DNA from: Fusobacterium sp.
GTDB taxonomy: Bacteria; Fusobacteriota; Fusobacteriia; Fusobacteriales; Fusobacteriaceae
Length of the DNA stretch: 64,000 nt
Assembly: GCF_032477075.1 (NCBI RefSeq)
Contig: NZ_JAWDXO010000014.1
Location: forward strand, 1 to 64,000
Direction: 5' to 3'
This document shows positions 38,635-47,255 of this stretch, one piece after another. Both the position numbers and the translations under genes were made by a program. Every line of letters starts with the position of its first letter. The stretch's first letter is position 1. Under the pieces are notes generated by a model, which worked only from the letters and a program-made list of their open reading frames with translations, had not been told where the DNA came from and ran no database searches.

Positions 38635-39597
38635 TTATCTTCCTACAACGTTCAGAAGGTCATGCACTCTTACCATTCCTACTAATTTATCCTTATCAAA
38701 TACAGGAAGAACTGATATCTGGCTTTCTCTGTTTTCCATAAGTTCTAAGGCATCTATTGCCATACTTTCACTATCTACCTTAGTGAAATTTCTTGTCATA
38801 ATATCCTTTGCTTTAAATCCAAAGAATTCCTCTCTTCTTTTTAAAGCTCTTCTTATATCTCCCTCTGTGATTATTCCCACCATTAAGTCTCCATTCATCA
38901 CACAGACAGCTCCAAGTCTTTTATCTGTCATTGTAAGTATTACATCATCTATATTACTTTCTTTATCACACAAAGGAAGTATATCTTCTTTATGCATTAC
39001 ATCTCTTACTTTCATTAAAAGTCTTTTTCCCAGGCTTCCACCTGGATGATATAATGCAAAATTTTCTGGTTTGAAATCTCTTTTTTTAATAAGAATAGCT
39101 GCTAGTGCATCTCCCATTACTAAGGTGCTTGTTGTAGATGACATTGGAGCAAGATTAAGAGGACATCCCTCTCTTTTCACTCCTATATTTAATATATAGT
39201 CTGCTTCTCTTCCAAGTTTTGAGTTCCTATTTCCTGTCATAGCGACTATCTTTGCACCTATTTTTTTTATAGATGGTAGTATAGCAACTATTTCATCACT
39301 ATTTCCACTATTTGATATAGCTATGACTATATCTTCTTTTGAAATCATTCCAAGATCTCCATGGAGTCCTTCTGCTGAATTCATAAATACTGAATGTGTT
39401 CCTGTTGATGCAAATGTAGCAGCTATTTTTTTTCCAATCAATCCTGATTTTCCAATACCTGTTACTACTACCTTTCCCTCTGATTTCAATATTTCTTCCA
39501 CTACATCTATTATTTCTCTATTTATTTTATCTCTTACTATTTTTAATTCTTCTATTTCTGAATCAAAAACTTCCTTGGCATAATTGATTATATCCAT
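38635..39597 (-). CDS. kdsD: Arabinose-5-phosphate isomerase (KpsF/GutQ family)
   Basis: A 320-residue enzyme with an N-terminal SIS domain (VVVTGIGKSGLIGKKIAATF; NSAEGLHGDLGMISKEDIVI) and two CBS domains (about 205-260 and 270-320). It interconverts ribulose-5-phosphate and arabinose-5-phosphate, the first step of KDO synthesis for lipopolysaccharide. The GTHSVF and HPGGSLGKRL motifs are standard. It lies 18 nt after kdsA, whose enzyme uses its product, so the two work in sequence. Confidence 0.93.
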   Translation of the reverse strand: MDIINYAKEVFDSEIEELKIVRDKINREIIDVVEEILKSEGKVVVTGIGKSGLIGKKIAATFASTGTHSVFMNSAEGLHGDLGMISKEDIVIAISNSGNSDEIVAILPSIKKIGAKIVAMTGNRNSKLGREADYILNIGVKREGCPLNLAPMSSTTSTLVMGDALAAILIKKRDFKPENFALYHPGGSLGKRLLMKVRDVMHKEDILPLCDKESNIDDVILTMTDKRLGAVCVMNGDLMVGIITEGDIRRALKRREEFFGFKAKDIMTRNFTKVDSESMAIDALELMENRESQISVLPVFDKDKLVGMVRVHDLLNVVGR

Positions 39598-39615
39598 TTA
39601 CTTTGTCATCTCCTG

Positions 39616-40455
39616 TTATCTTCCTTTTACAAGATCATCTATCTTTACTGCCATTTTCAATATCTCTTCAAGATCAGATAAATAAAGCATATTAGGTCCA
39701 TCTGACTTAGCTTTCTCTGGATTTGGATGTACTTCTGCAAATATTGCATCTACACCTATTGCAAGTCCTGCTCTCATTAATGGATAAACATATTCTCTGT
39801 CTCCAGAAGTAGCTGTTCCTAATCCACCTGGCTTTTGCACTGCATGAGTTACATCAAATACTACTGGATATCCAAATTTTCTCATTTCCATGAAAGCTCT
39901 CATATCTACTACCATATTATTATATCCAAAAGTACTTCCTCTTTCACAAAGCATAACATTGGGATTTCCACTTTCTTCCATTTTAGTTACTATATTTTTC
40001 ATATCCCATGGAGCAAGAAATTGCCCTTTTTTTACATTTACAGGAAGTCCTGTTTCAGCTGCTGCTATCAGCAAATCTGTCTGTCTGCATAAAAATGCTG
40101 GTATCTGTATAAGATCTACCACTTCTGCTGCTCTTTTACATTGCCATACTTCATGCACATCTGTTACAACTGGGAGCTCATATGTGTCTTTTACTTTTTG
40201 TAATATTCTAAGTCCTTCTTCTATTCCAGGTCCTCTATATGAATGGATAGATGATCTATTAGCCTTATCAAAAGATGCTTTAAATATATATTTTATTCCT
40301 AGTCTATCACATATTTCTTTTACTTTTCCAGCTACTTCCATAACTAATTCTTCAGATTCTATTACACATGGACCTGCTATCAAAGTGAATCTATTATTAC
40401 CACCAATCTCTACATTTTTTCCTATTTTAACTTTCTTTACTTCACTTACCAGCAT
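39616..40455 (-). CDS. kdsA: 3-deoxy-8-phosphooctulonate synthase
   Basis: A 279-residue KDO-8-phosphate synthase. It has FTLIAGPCVIESEELVMEVA at the N-terminus, KASFDKANRSSIHSYRGPG, VTDVHEVWQCKRAAEVVDLI and FDVTHAVQKPGG, all typical. It condenses arabinose-5-phosphate with phosphoenolpyruvate. Cys31 of AGPCVIE is in the position that may mark metal-dependent forms. It is placed between the isomerase and murE, with gaps of 10-20 nt, so the three form an envelope-synthesis operon. KDO synthesis shows an LPS-bearing host. Confidence 0.95.
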   Translation of the reverse strand: MLVSEVKKVKIGKNVEIGGNNRFTLIAGPCVIESEELVMEVAGKVKEICDRLGIKYIFKASFDKANRSSIHSYRGPGIEEGLRILQKVKDTYELPVVTDVHEVWQCKRAAEVVDLIQIPAFLCRQTDLLIAAAETGLPVNVKKGQFLAPWDMKNIVTKMEESGNPNVMLCERGSTFGYNNMVVDMRAFMEMRKFGYPVVFDVTHAVQKPGGLGTATSGDREYVYPLMRAGLAIGVDAIFAEVHPNPEKAKSDGPNMLYLSDLEEILKMAVKIDDLVKGR

Positions 40456-40465
40456 GATTCCCCCC

Positions 40466-41917
40466 TTATTTTCCCTTTTTCTTTTTTACTATCTCTCTTC
40501 TAGCTATTTCTCTATCATCAAAATGTATTTTTTTTCTACCTAGTATTTGATAAGTTTCATGCCCTTTTCCAGCTATAAGAATGATATCTTTTGCATCTGC
40601 TAATTCTACAGCTTTTGATATAGCATGATCTCTATCCTCTTCTACAATATGATTTTTTCCTTTCATTCCTTCCAGTACTTGTTCAATTATTTTATAGGAA
40701 TCTTCTGTTCTGGGGTTATCTGATGTCACTATTGCAATATCACTTAATCTTTCAGCGATTTCTCCCATAACAGGTCTTTTACTTGGATCTCTATCTCCAC
40801 CACAACCAAAGACTGTTATTATTTTTCCTTTTTTTAATTCATTTATACTTTTCAATATATTTTCAAGTGCATCACTAGTATGAGAATAATCTACTATTAC
40901 TGTAAAATCTTGCCCACAGTTTACTAATTCATATCTTCCTGGTGCACCTTTTAATTCTTTTATTTTATCTAAAACAACATTTCTTTCAATTCCCAAAAGC
41001 AATGCTATAGATAATGCTCCAAGTACATTATATACATTATATCTTCCAAGTATAGCCAGTTTTGTTCTTGTTGAAAAATTGTCTATATTAATTTCTACTT
41101 CTTGTCCATCTCCATGAAATTCCAGTATTTTTCCTCTTATTCTTCCTTCGTTATGCATACCATAAGATATTCCTCCAAATTCTGAAGAAAGTCTTTTTCC
41201 ATATAGATCATCTATATTAATAACACAATTTTTTTCACAGCCACTTTTCATCATTATAAATAGTCTTCTTTTGGCTTGAAAGTAGTCTTCCATAGTTTTA
41301 TGAAAATCAAGGTGGTCTAAGGTAAGGTTGGTAAACATACTTACATCAAACTCAAGCATATCTACCCTTCCAAGTTCAAGAGCATGAGAACTCACTTCCA
41401 TTACAAGGTATTCCATTCCCTTTTCCACAGATCTCTTACACATTTTTACTATATCTAAAGATTCTGGAGTGGTATTAGGAGCTTCTATTACTTCATCTCC
41501 TATTTTATATTCTACTGTTCCTATTCTTGCTGTCTTATTACTTCCCAATATAGATTCTATAAGGTAAGTTGTTGTTGTCTTTCCATTTGTTCCAGTTATT
41601 CCTATAATCTTTAAATTTTTTTGAGGCCAATTATAAAAATTAGAAGCTAACACTCCTAATTTTTTTCTTAGATCTTTAATCCAAATATATTTTACTGGGA
41701 AAACAGTTTCTACTTTTTTAGACACTAAAATACATTTAGCTCCATTTTTTACTGCTTGTTCTATATAATTGTGACCATCAAATATCGTACCCTCTAGAGC
41801 AACAAATATATCCCCAGTTTTTATTTTTCTAGAATCATACTCTATATTAGTATAATTTTCTTCTTTAACTACATCTTTTAAAATTTCATATTCCAGTCCA
41901 TTAAGAAATTTTTCCAT
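40466..41917 (-). CDS. murE: UDP-MurNAc-tripeptide synthetase MurE
   Basis: A 483-residue Mur ligase. The ATP site is GITGTNGKTTTTYLIE; the central domain has MEVSSHALELGRVDMLEFD and LTLDHLDFHKTMEDYF; the C-terminal domain has VDYSHTSDALE and the side-chain selecting motif SDNPRTED. DNPR is the form found in diaminopimelate-adding enzymes; fusobacteria may use lanthionine or diaminopimelate, so the exact third residue is open. It adds this residue to the wall peptide in the cytoplasm. First gene of the murE-kdsA-kdsD operon. Confidence 0.95.
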   Translation of the reverse strand: MEKFLNGLEYEILKDVVKEENYTNIEYDSRKIKTGDIFVALEGTIFDGHNYIEQAVKNGAKCILVSKKVETVFPVKYIWIKDLRKKLGVLASNFYNWPQKNLKIIGITGTNGKTTTTYLIESILGSNKTARIGTVEYKIGDEVIEAPNTTPESLDIVKMCKRSVEKGMEYLVMEVSSHALELGRVDMLEFDVSMFTNLTLDHLDFHKTMEDYFQAKRRLFIMMKSGCEKNCVINIDDLYGKRLSSEFGGISYGMHNEGRIRGKILEFHGDGQEVEINIDNFSTRTKLAILGRYNVYNVLGALSIALLLGIERNVVLDKIKELKGAPGRYELVNCGQDFTVIVDYSHTSDALENILKSINELKKGKIITVFGCGGDRDPSKRPVMGEIAERLSDIAIVTSDNPRTEDSYKIIEQVLEGMKGKNHIVEEDRDHAISKAVELADAKDIILIAGKGHETYQILGRKKIHFDDREIARREIVKKKKGK

Positions 41918-41993
41918 CTTACATTCTCCTTAAAAAGAAATTTTGATACTGTAATAATTCTAGCATAAATTTTATTATTTTCATAGAAAAAGA

Positions 41994-42371
41994 CTAATCA
42001 ATAATAGTTAATGAATTTTGTTTTGAATTATTTTTATATGTTATTTCCTCTAATTTACTTTTATACTTTAAAAGTTCATTTGTAAGCTGCCCTTGCAGAG
42101 CAAAAAATCTCTTATTAAGATCATCCATATATCCCCAATCTGGAGTTTCTTTTCTCATTTCCTGCTGTATTTTATATCTAATACTTTTCAATTGATCTTT
42201 TATTTCATTAGATTTAACTAAAAGATCTTCTCTGAGTTCTATTATTTCTTCTTTCTGCTCATTGTTTAATTCACTGAAGTAAACAGTACATCCATCAATT
42301 ATAATTTCATCAGCATATATGGACAGAGCAGAAATAGAAAATAATAAAATCAGCATACTAATATACTTCAT
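41994..42371 (-). CDS. Periplasmic Spy/CpxP-like small protein
   Basis: A 125-residue protein with a signal peptide (residues 1-20, ending ALSIYA-DE). The mature part is all helical: LNNEQKEEIIELREDLLVKS, EIKDQLKSIRYKIQQEMRKE and LNKRFFALQGQLTNELLKYK. This arrangement is like the LTxxQ (Spy/CpxP) family of periplasmic chaperones, though the LTxxQ signature is only loosely present. It is separate from murE (76 nt gap) and from ung. Probably a stress-related envelope protein. Confidence 0.6.
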   Translation of the reverse strand: MKYISMLILLFSISALSIYADEIIIDGCTVYFSELNNEQKEEIIELREDLLVKSNEIKDQLKSIRYKIQQEMRKETPDWGYMDDLNKRFFALQGQLTNELLKYKSKLEEITYKNNSKQNSLTIID

Positions 42372-42491
42372 AATCAGCCTCCAGTTTATAACCTCTTTTA
42401 CACAATTATATTAGACATCTGTGTCATATTTGTGACAACAGCATTTATTTAATACAAGTTAAATAAAGTATAAACTGATACATCAGTTTAT

Positions 42492-43166
42492 TCATATATT
42501 TTCTATTTGCCAATTAATTTCTTTCTTATTTAAACTACTCAATATTTCATTTATTTTTTTGAAATGATCACAACCAAAAAATCCATTGTGAGCTGATAGG
42601 GGACTTGGATGTGCTGCTTCAAGTATATAGTGTCTATCTGTATTAATAAAAGATTTTTTCTTTCTTGCATTTCCTCCCCATAAAACAAATATAACTGGAT
42701 CTTCTCTATCATTTAAATATTTAATTATATTGTCAGTAAATATTTCCCATCCTATTTTTGAATGAGAATTTGCTGCTCCTGCTCTTACTGTAAGGGCAGT
42801 ATTTAAAAGAAGTATTCCCTGTTCTGCCCACGGAACTAGATACCCATTATTTGGTACATATAATCCCAGTTCATCTTTCAGTTCTTTATACATATTTTTT
42901 AGTGAAGGAGGAGTTTTTATTCCTATATTCACTGAAAATGCCAATCCATGTGCCTGATTAGGTCCATGATAAGGATCTTGTCCTAAAATCAATACCTTAC
43001 AGTCTTTATAATTAGTAAGTTTTAATGCTGAAAATATATTTTCCATTTTTGGGTAAATAGTCTCCGTTTTATATTCTGTTATTAAAAATTTTCTCAATTT
43101 TTGATAATATTCCTTTTCAAACTCATTTTTCAGTATTTCATCCCAATCGTTTCCTAGATTTACCAT
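42492..43166 (-). CDS. ung: Uracil-DNA glycosylase
   Basis: A 224-residue family 1 UDG. The catalytic water-activating loop is LGQDPYHGPNQAHGLAFSVN; the leucine loop is HPSPLSAHNGFFGCDHF. FVLWGGNARKK is also standard. It removes uracil from DNA as the first step of base excision repair. It stands between a Spy-like gene and a radical SAM gene on the leftward strand. Confidence 0.96.
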   Translation of the reverse strand: MVNLGNDWDEILKNEFEKEYYQKLRKFLITEYKTETIYPKMENIFSALKLTNYKDCKVLILGQDPYHGPNQAHGLAFSVNIGIKTPPSLKNMYKELKDELGLYVPNNGYLVPWAEQGILLLNTALTVRAGAANSHSKIGWEIFTDNIIKYLNDREDPVIFVLWGGNARKKKSFINTDRHYILEAAHPSPLSAHNGFFGCDHFKKINEILSSLNKKEINWQIENI

Positions 43167-43193
43167 TTTCTCTCCTCCAATTTTAATTTTTTA

Positions 43194-44957
43194 TTATTCT
43201 GTTGCTATTTTTAAACAGTTAGGAAATCTTTTTTTCATACCACATCCAGAACATATTTCTCTACAATCTGGTGTCAATGCTTCCTCTTCTGCTTTTTTAT
43301 ATTCTCTTAAAAGAAAACTTTTTTCTACCCCTATATCTACTACCATATCCCATGGAAGATCAGCTTCTAAATCTCTTGCTCTAAGATAATCTTTTTCATC
43401 TATTCCTAATTCATCAGCTGATGATTTCCAGATATCATAATTATCTTTATAGTCGTCAAGTTTTGCTCCTTTTTTCCATGCAAGTTCTATTAGATCCCCT
43501 GTTCTTTCATCTCCTCTTGAAAGGAATCCCTCAAGATAAGATTTTCTCATATCATGTATTCTTAAAGTACAATGCTTTGATGTTTTAAATAAGTCTTTTA
43601 ATATTCTGTGTTTTCTTTTCATCTCTTCTATATCCATCTGTTCTGACCATTGGAACGGTGTATGAGGTTTTGGAACAAAGTTTGAAACACTTACTGTTAC
43701 ATTTATTCTTTTACTTATAGGTCTGCATCTCTTTATAACCTTAGAAGCAAGTTCAAATATTTCTGCCACATCTTCATCTGTCTCAAAAGGAAGTCCAATC
43801 ATAAAGTAGAATTTTAGATTTTCCCATCCCCCTCTTATAGCAGCTTCAGCAGTAGCTAGTACATCTTCCTCTTCTACTCCTTTATTGATTATATCTCTCA
43901 ATCTTTGTGACCCCGCTTCTGGAGCAAATGTAAATCCAGTTCTCTTTCCTCCACTGATATCATCTGCCACTTGGACAGAGTATGGATTCATTCTCAAAGA
44001 TGGAAGAGAGATTCCAAGATTTCTATTTTCATATCTGTTTTTCAGTCCTTTTATAAGATCATCTATTTTACTGTAATCACTACTGCTCAAAGATGAAAGT
44101 GAAATTTCTGAATATCCTGTATTTTTTATCATTTTTTCTATAAGTTCACAATTATTTTTAAAGCTTCTTTCTCTTACAGGTCTATATACAATTCCGGCTT
44201 GACAGAATCTGCATCCTCTCGTACATCCTCTCTGTATTTCTACAGAAGCTCTATCATGTACTATATTTATATATGGTACAAGCTGATCATCATAAAGTTC
44301 TGTCTTATTTAAATCTTCAACAATAGCTCTTTTTATTCTTTTCTTTCCTTTATGAAGTATTGGAATATATACCCCATCAAAATCTTCTATTAATTTTAAT
44401 TTTTCTATCTTACTTTTATCATGGTTAACTGTAAAGACTTTAGCTATTTCTACCATGACATCTTCCCCATCTCCTATCACTACAAAATCAAGAAATTTTT
44501 CCATAGGTACAGGATTCATCATACATGTTCCTCCTGCCATTATTAAAGGGTATTCTTCTCCTCTGTCTTTACTTTCAATTGGTATCCCTGCTAAATCCAA
44601 AGCATTTAATACATTTGGATAGCACATTTCATATGATAATGAAAACCCTACTACATCGAATTCTTTTAATGGTGTTTTACTTTCTAGGGAAAACATTGGT
44701 ATTTTATTTTCTCTCATCAGATTTTCCATATCTTCCATAGGAGAAAATCCTCTTTCTAAAGAAAATCCATCTACTCTATTCATAATACTATATAAAATTC
44801 TTATTCCTAAGTTAGACATCCCAACTTCATATATATCTGGAAAAAATAAACACATTCTTGCTTTAAATTTATATTTATGCACACTATTTATTTCATTCCC
44901 CAAATATTGTGCTGGTTTTTCAACTTTTAATAAATATTTATCTAAATTTATTCTCAT
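43194..44957 (-). CDS. B12-binding-type radical SAM protein (TIGR03960 family)
   Basis: A 587-residue protein with an N-terminal cobalamin-binding-like domain (CLFFPDIYEVGMSNLGIRIL; PLIMAGGTCMMNPVPMEKFL) and a radical SAM core whose iron-sulphur motif is QRGCTRGCRFCQAG. The C-terminal domain ends CREICSGCGMKKRFPNCLKI, a second Cys cluster. This matches the TIGR03960/YgiQ-related family, often next to a DUF2344 gene, which is absent here. Reaction unknown; RNA or cofactor modification is often suggested. Leftward operon with the HD and TruA-like genes is possible (66-nt gap). Confidence 0.85.
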   Translation of the reverse strand: MRINLDKYLLKVEKPAQYLGNEINSVHKYKFKARMCLFFPDIYEVGMSNLGIRILYSIMNRVDGFSLERGFSPMEDMENLMRENKIPMFSLESKTPLKEFDVVGFSLSYEMCYPNVLNALDLAGIPIESKDRGEEYPLIMAGGTCMMNPVPMEKFLDFVVIGDGEDVMVEIAKVFTVNHDKSKIEKLKLIEDFDGVYIPILHKGKKRIKRAIVEDLNKTELYDDQLVPYINIVHDRASVEIQRGCTRGCRFCQAGIVYRPVRERSFKNNCELIEKMIKNTGYSEISLSSLSSSDYSKIDDLIKGLKNRYENRNLGISLPSLRMNPYSVQVADDISGGKRTGFTFAPEAGSQRLRDIINKGVEEEDVLATAEAAIRGGWENLKFYFMIGLPFETDEDVAEIFELASKVIKRCRPISKRINVTVSVSNFVPKPHTPFQWSEQMDIEEMKRKHRILKDLFKTSKHCTLRIHDMRKSYLEGFLSRGDERTGDLIELAWKKGAKLDDYKDNYDIWKSSADELGIDEKDYLRARDLEADLPWDMVVDIGVEKSFLLREYKKAEEEALTPDCREICSGCGMKKRFPNCLKIATE

Positions 44958-45023
44958 ATTTTCCTCACTTTTTTCTTATTACATTTTATTTTATCATTTT
45001 CTTACCAAAATTACCTGTTTTTT

Positions 45024-45443
45024 TTACTTATCATCTAATTTTTGAAATTCTATCATTTTAATATCATTACTTTTATCATGATGTATCCTACATAATTTAG
45101 CTAACTCTTTATTTATTTTTTTTAATTTTTCATAGGCATTTTCAGTATGCCCTTCAAGTTTTCTATCTCCTATTACTACCTTTTTCATTCTTTTTAAAAA
45201 TGTAGTTTTTCCTTTTCCACAGTCATGTAAAAGAGCAAGTTTCCAATACAAAATATCATCTTTCAGAATTTCATTTTCTTTGACAAAGTTGAATAACCTA
45301 AAAGAATGAACTTTATCATACTCCATCATAGTATCAAAAATCTTAAATTCATCTTCAGAAAGGACATTTTTTATAATCTCATCTTTTTCCCCATCATATT
45401 TTCCAAATACATAGATAATCCCTTGTCTGAGCCTATTTAACAT
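45024..45443 (-). CDS. HD-domain phosphohydrolase, small
   Basis: A 139-residue HD protein. His46 (KVHSFRL), His73-Asp74 (LALLHDCGKG) and the later His (LEGHTENAYE; RIHHDKS) give the metal site. Family members hydrolyse nucleotides or RNA 2',3'-cyclic ends. It starts on the nucleotide after the stop of the TruA-KH gene, so the two are coupled and may act together on RNA. Confidence 0.82.
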   Translation of the reverse strand: MLNRLRQGIIYVFGKYDGEKDEIIKNVLSEDEFKIFDTMMEYDKVHSFRLFNFVKENEILKDDILYWKLALLHDCGKGKTTFLKRMKKVVIGDRKLEGHTENAYEKLKKINKELAKLCRIHHDKSNDIKMIEFQKLDDK

Positions 45444-46295
45444 CTAGATCTCCCTCACTATTATATCTCCATATTTTTTCTTCATTTTTTTTATATTCTT
45501 TCCATTTTTTCCTATTAGCTCTCCTCTTTTTCCTTGAGGAACACAGAAAATATATAAACTTCCATCTGCTGTTTTTTCAATTTTAACCACATTTTTTTCT
45601 GATTTATCTGAAATTTCCTGAAAAATTATATTTTTCATTTCATCTTTTAAATATATTTTCTCAAGAGTCAAGTATTTTCCCATAAGAGGTTCTTTTTTCC
45701 TTGCAAGTATATATCCAGACATTATTCTCACTTGTTTAGGCATAAAAGAATTTCCTATAAATCTTAATTTTCCTTTTTCATATGTAATCTTTATCTCTCT
45801 TATATGTTCCTTAAGTTCAAGCCCTTTTCTATCAGTAAACTCACTTACATCATATATTCCACTAAGTTCTTCACAAAGTTTCTCTATTTCTATTTCTGTA
45901 TTTTTAATAAGTTTTTCAGGGTATGAGTATATATATTCTCTTTTTTCTATCATGTCTGGAAATATAATATTGGGAAAAGTTTTTTTTATCATAGTAACTT
46001 TTAAATCAGTATCAGAATTTTTATTAAATTCCTCTTGTAATTTATTTATGCTCCCATTAAAATTACTGCTGACATAAAGAATATTTTCATTTGCACTCAC
46101 TTTAGCATCTGTTCTTCCTGCTTGCTGTATCCCCTTTGCCCAAGTAAATCCAATAGCTTTCATTATTTCTTTAAATTTTCCTTTTATACTCTTCTTTCCA
46201 CTCATTTCATCAAAAGATTGAAATTTCTGTCCATTATATGAGATATAGAACATATATCCCCATTTCTTACTTTTTTCTATTGTTCTTATATCCAT
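45444..46295 (-). CDS. TruA-like pseudouridine synthase fused to a KH domain
   Basis: A 283-residue protein. Residues 10-215 are TruA-like: WGYMFYISYNGQKFQSFDEM corresponds to the Y-x-G x-x-F x-x-x-Q strand, and QQAGRTDAKVSANENILYVS carries the catalytic Asp63. The segment MPKQVRIMSGYILARKKEPL matches the end of the TruA core. Residues 235-283 form a KH RNA-binding domain with a GKNGKN loop (GELIGKNGKNIKKMKKKYGD). The start of its family is much diverged from canonical TruA. It may modify an unusual RNA, and is coupled to an HD protein. Confidence 0.75.
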   Translation of the reverse strand: MDIRTIEKSKKWGYMFYISYNGQKFQSFDEMSGKKSIKGKFKEIMKAIGFTWAKGIQQAGRTDAKVSANENILYVSSNFNGSINKLQEEFNKNSDTDLKVTMIKKTFPNIIFPDMIEKREYIYSYPEKLIKNTEIEIEKLCEELSGIYDVSEFTDRKGLELKEHIREIKITYEKGKLRFIGNSFMPKQVRIMSGYILARKKEPLMGKYLTLEKIYLKDEMKNIIFQEISDKSEKNVVKIEKTADGSLYIFCVPQGKRGELIGKNGKNIKKMKKKYGDIIVREI

Positions 46296-46351
46296 ACCTT
46301 TTCTCCTTATTTTCCAATTCTTTTAATTATATCATATCAGTAAAGAAAAAA

Positions 46352-46385
46352 AAAGCTGCAAGCAGTTTAAACTACTTGCAGCTTT
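46352..46385. terminator. Bidirectional terminator
   Basis: AAAGCTGCAAG/CTTGCAGCTTT with an inner AGT/ACT stem and TTAA loop, 10 nt after the MORN-type gene. Strong for this DNA. Confidence 0.85.
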
Positions 46386-46395
46386 AAATATTTTA

Positions 46396-47199
46396 TTAAT
46401 TCCAAGTCTGGCTTTTCAGTCTTCCATTTTCATAAACAGCTACGCTGTCAACAGTTCCATCTTCCTGATATCTCTTCCATGTACCATCCTTGACCCAGTT
46501 CTTGTACTTCCCTTCTTCTAATACCTTTCCATTGTCCCAGAAAAATTTCCATTCTCCAGTTCCAGCACTCATATCACTTTTATGAAGAAGTTTTCCATTT
46601 TGAGCAAAAAATTCAATTCCTATTACTCTGTTATTTTTATATTTTGCTATTGCTTTTATCCCTCCATTTGAATAATACGACTTTTGCTCACCATTTAATT
46701 TCTCATCTATATAGCTCTCTGTCATAATGATATTTCCTTCATCAGAATACCATACCTTATCACCATTCAGTTTTCCATTGACATAAGCTTCACTATATTC
46801 AATAATATCTCCAATAAACAATCCAAATTCTCCAGTAAAAGGTTTATCTTCTCCTTGAGCATAGACAAGTTTATTTTCTCTATGAACTTTTTTACTGATA
46901 TCCAGTATCCTTACTCCACTCTTTTGAAGTGCTTTCTGTGCATCAGTTAACTTAATTTCACCTTCAGTACTTTCTTCTGCAATAACTGTTTCATTTTTTA
47001 TTTCTTCTTTTTTTTCTGATATATCCAATTTTTCTAAAGGGCTCAATCCACTATTTATATTTGATACATTGGTTTTTGGTCTTGTTTCTTTATTAATCTC
47101 ATCTAAAGTTTTTATCTCTCTAAGCTCTTCAGCAAAAATCTGTAAGCTATATATAAATACAGCTGATAAAAAAATTATTATTCTTGTTCCTTTTCTCAC
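46396..47199 (-). CDS. Exported protein with MORN-like repeats (YwqK family)
   Basis: A 267-residue exported protein: signal peptide at 1-24, a disordered linker to about 110, then MORN-2-type repeats: GEFGLFIGDIIEYSEAYVNG, KLNGDKVWYSDEGNIIMTES, KLNGEQKSYYSNGGIKAIAK, and ending GTWKRYQEDGTVDSVAVYEN. Such toxin-antitoxin-like YwqK repeats fold into a beta sheet on the cell surface or periplasm. Role unknown. Standalone with its own terminator. Confidence 0.82.
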   Translation of the reverse strand: MRKGTRIIIFLSAVFIYSLQIFAEELREIKTLDEINKETRPKTNVSNINSGLSPLEKLDISEKKEEIKNETVIAEESTEGEIKLTDAQKALQKSGVRILDISKKVHRENKLVYAQGEDKPFTGEFGLFIGDIIEYSEAYVNGKLNGDKVWYSDEGNIIMTESYIDEKLNGEQKSYYSNGGIKAIAKYKNNRVIGIEFFAQNGKLLHKSDMSAGTGEWKFFWDNGKVLEEGKYKNWVKDGTWKRYQEDGTVDSVAVYENGRLKSQTWN

Positions 47200-47255
47200 T
47201 TTTCCTCTCCTTAAACTTAAAAATAAAATAAATCAGTCCCAAGAGGAAACATATT

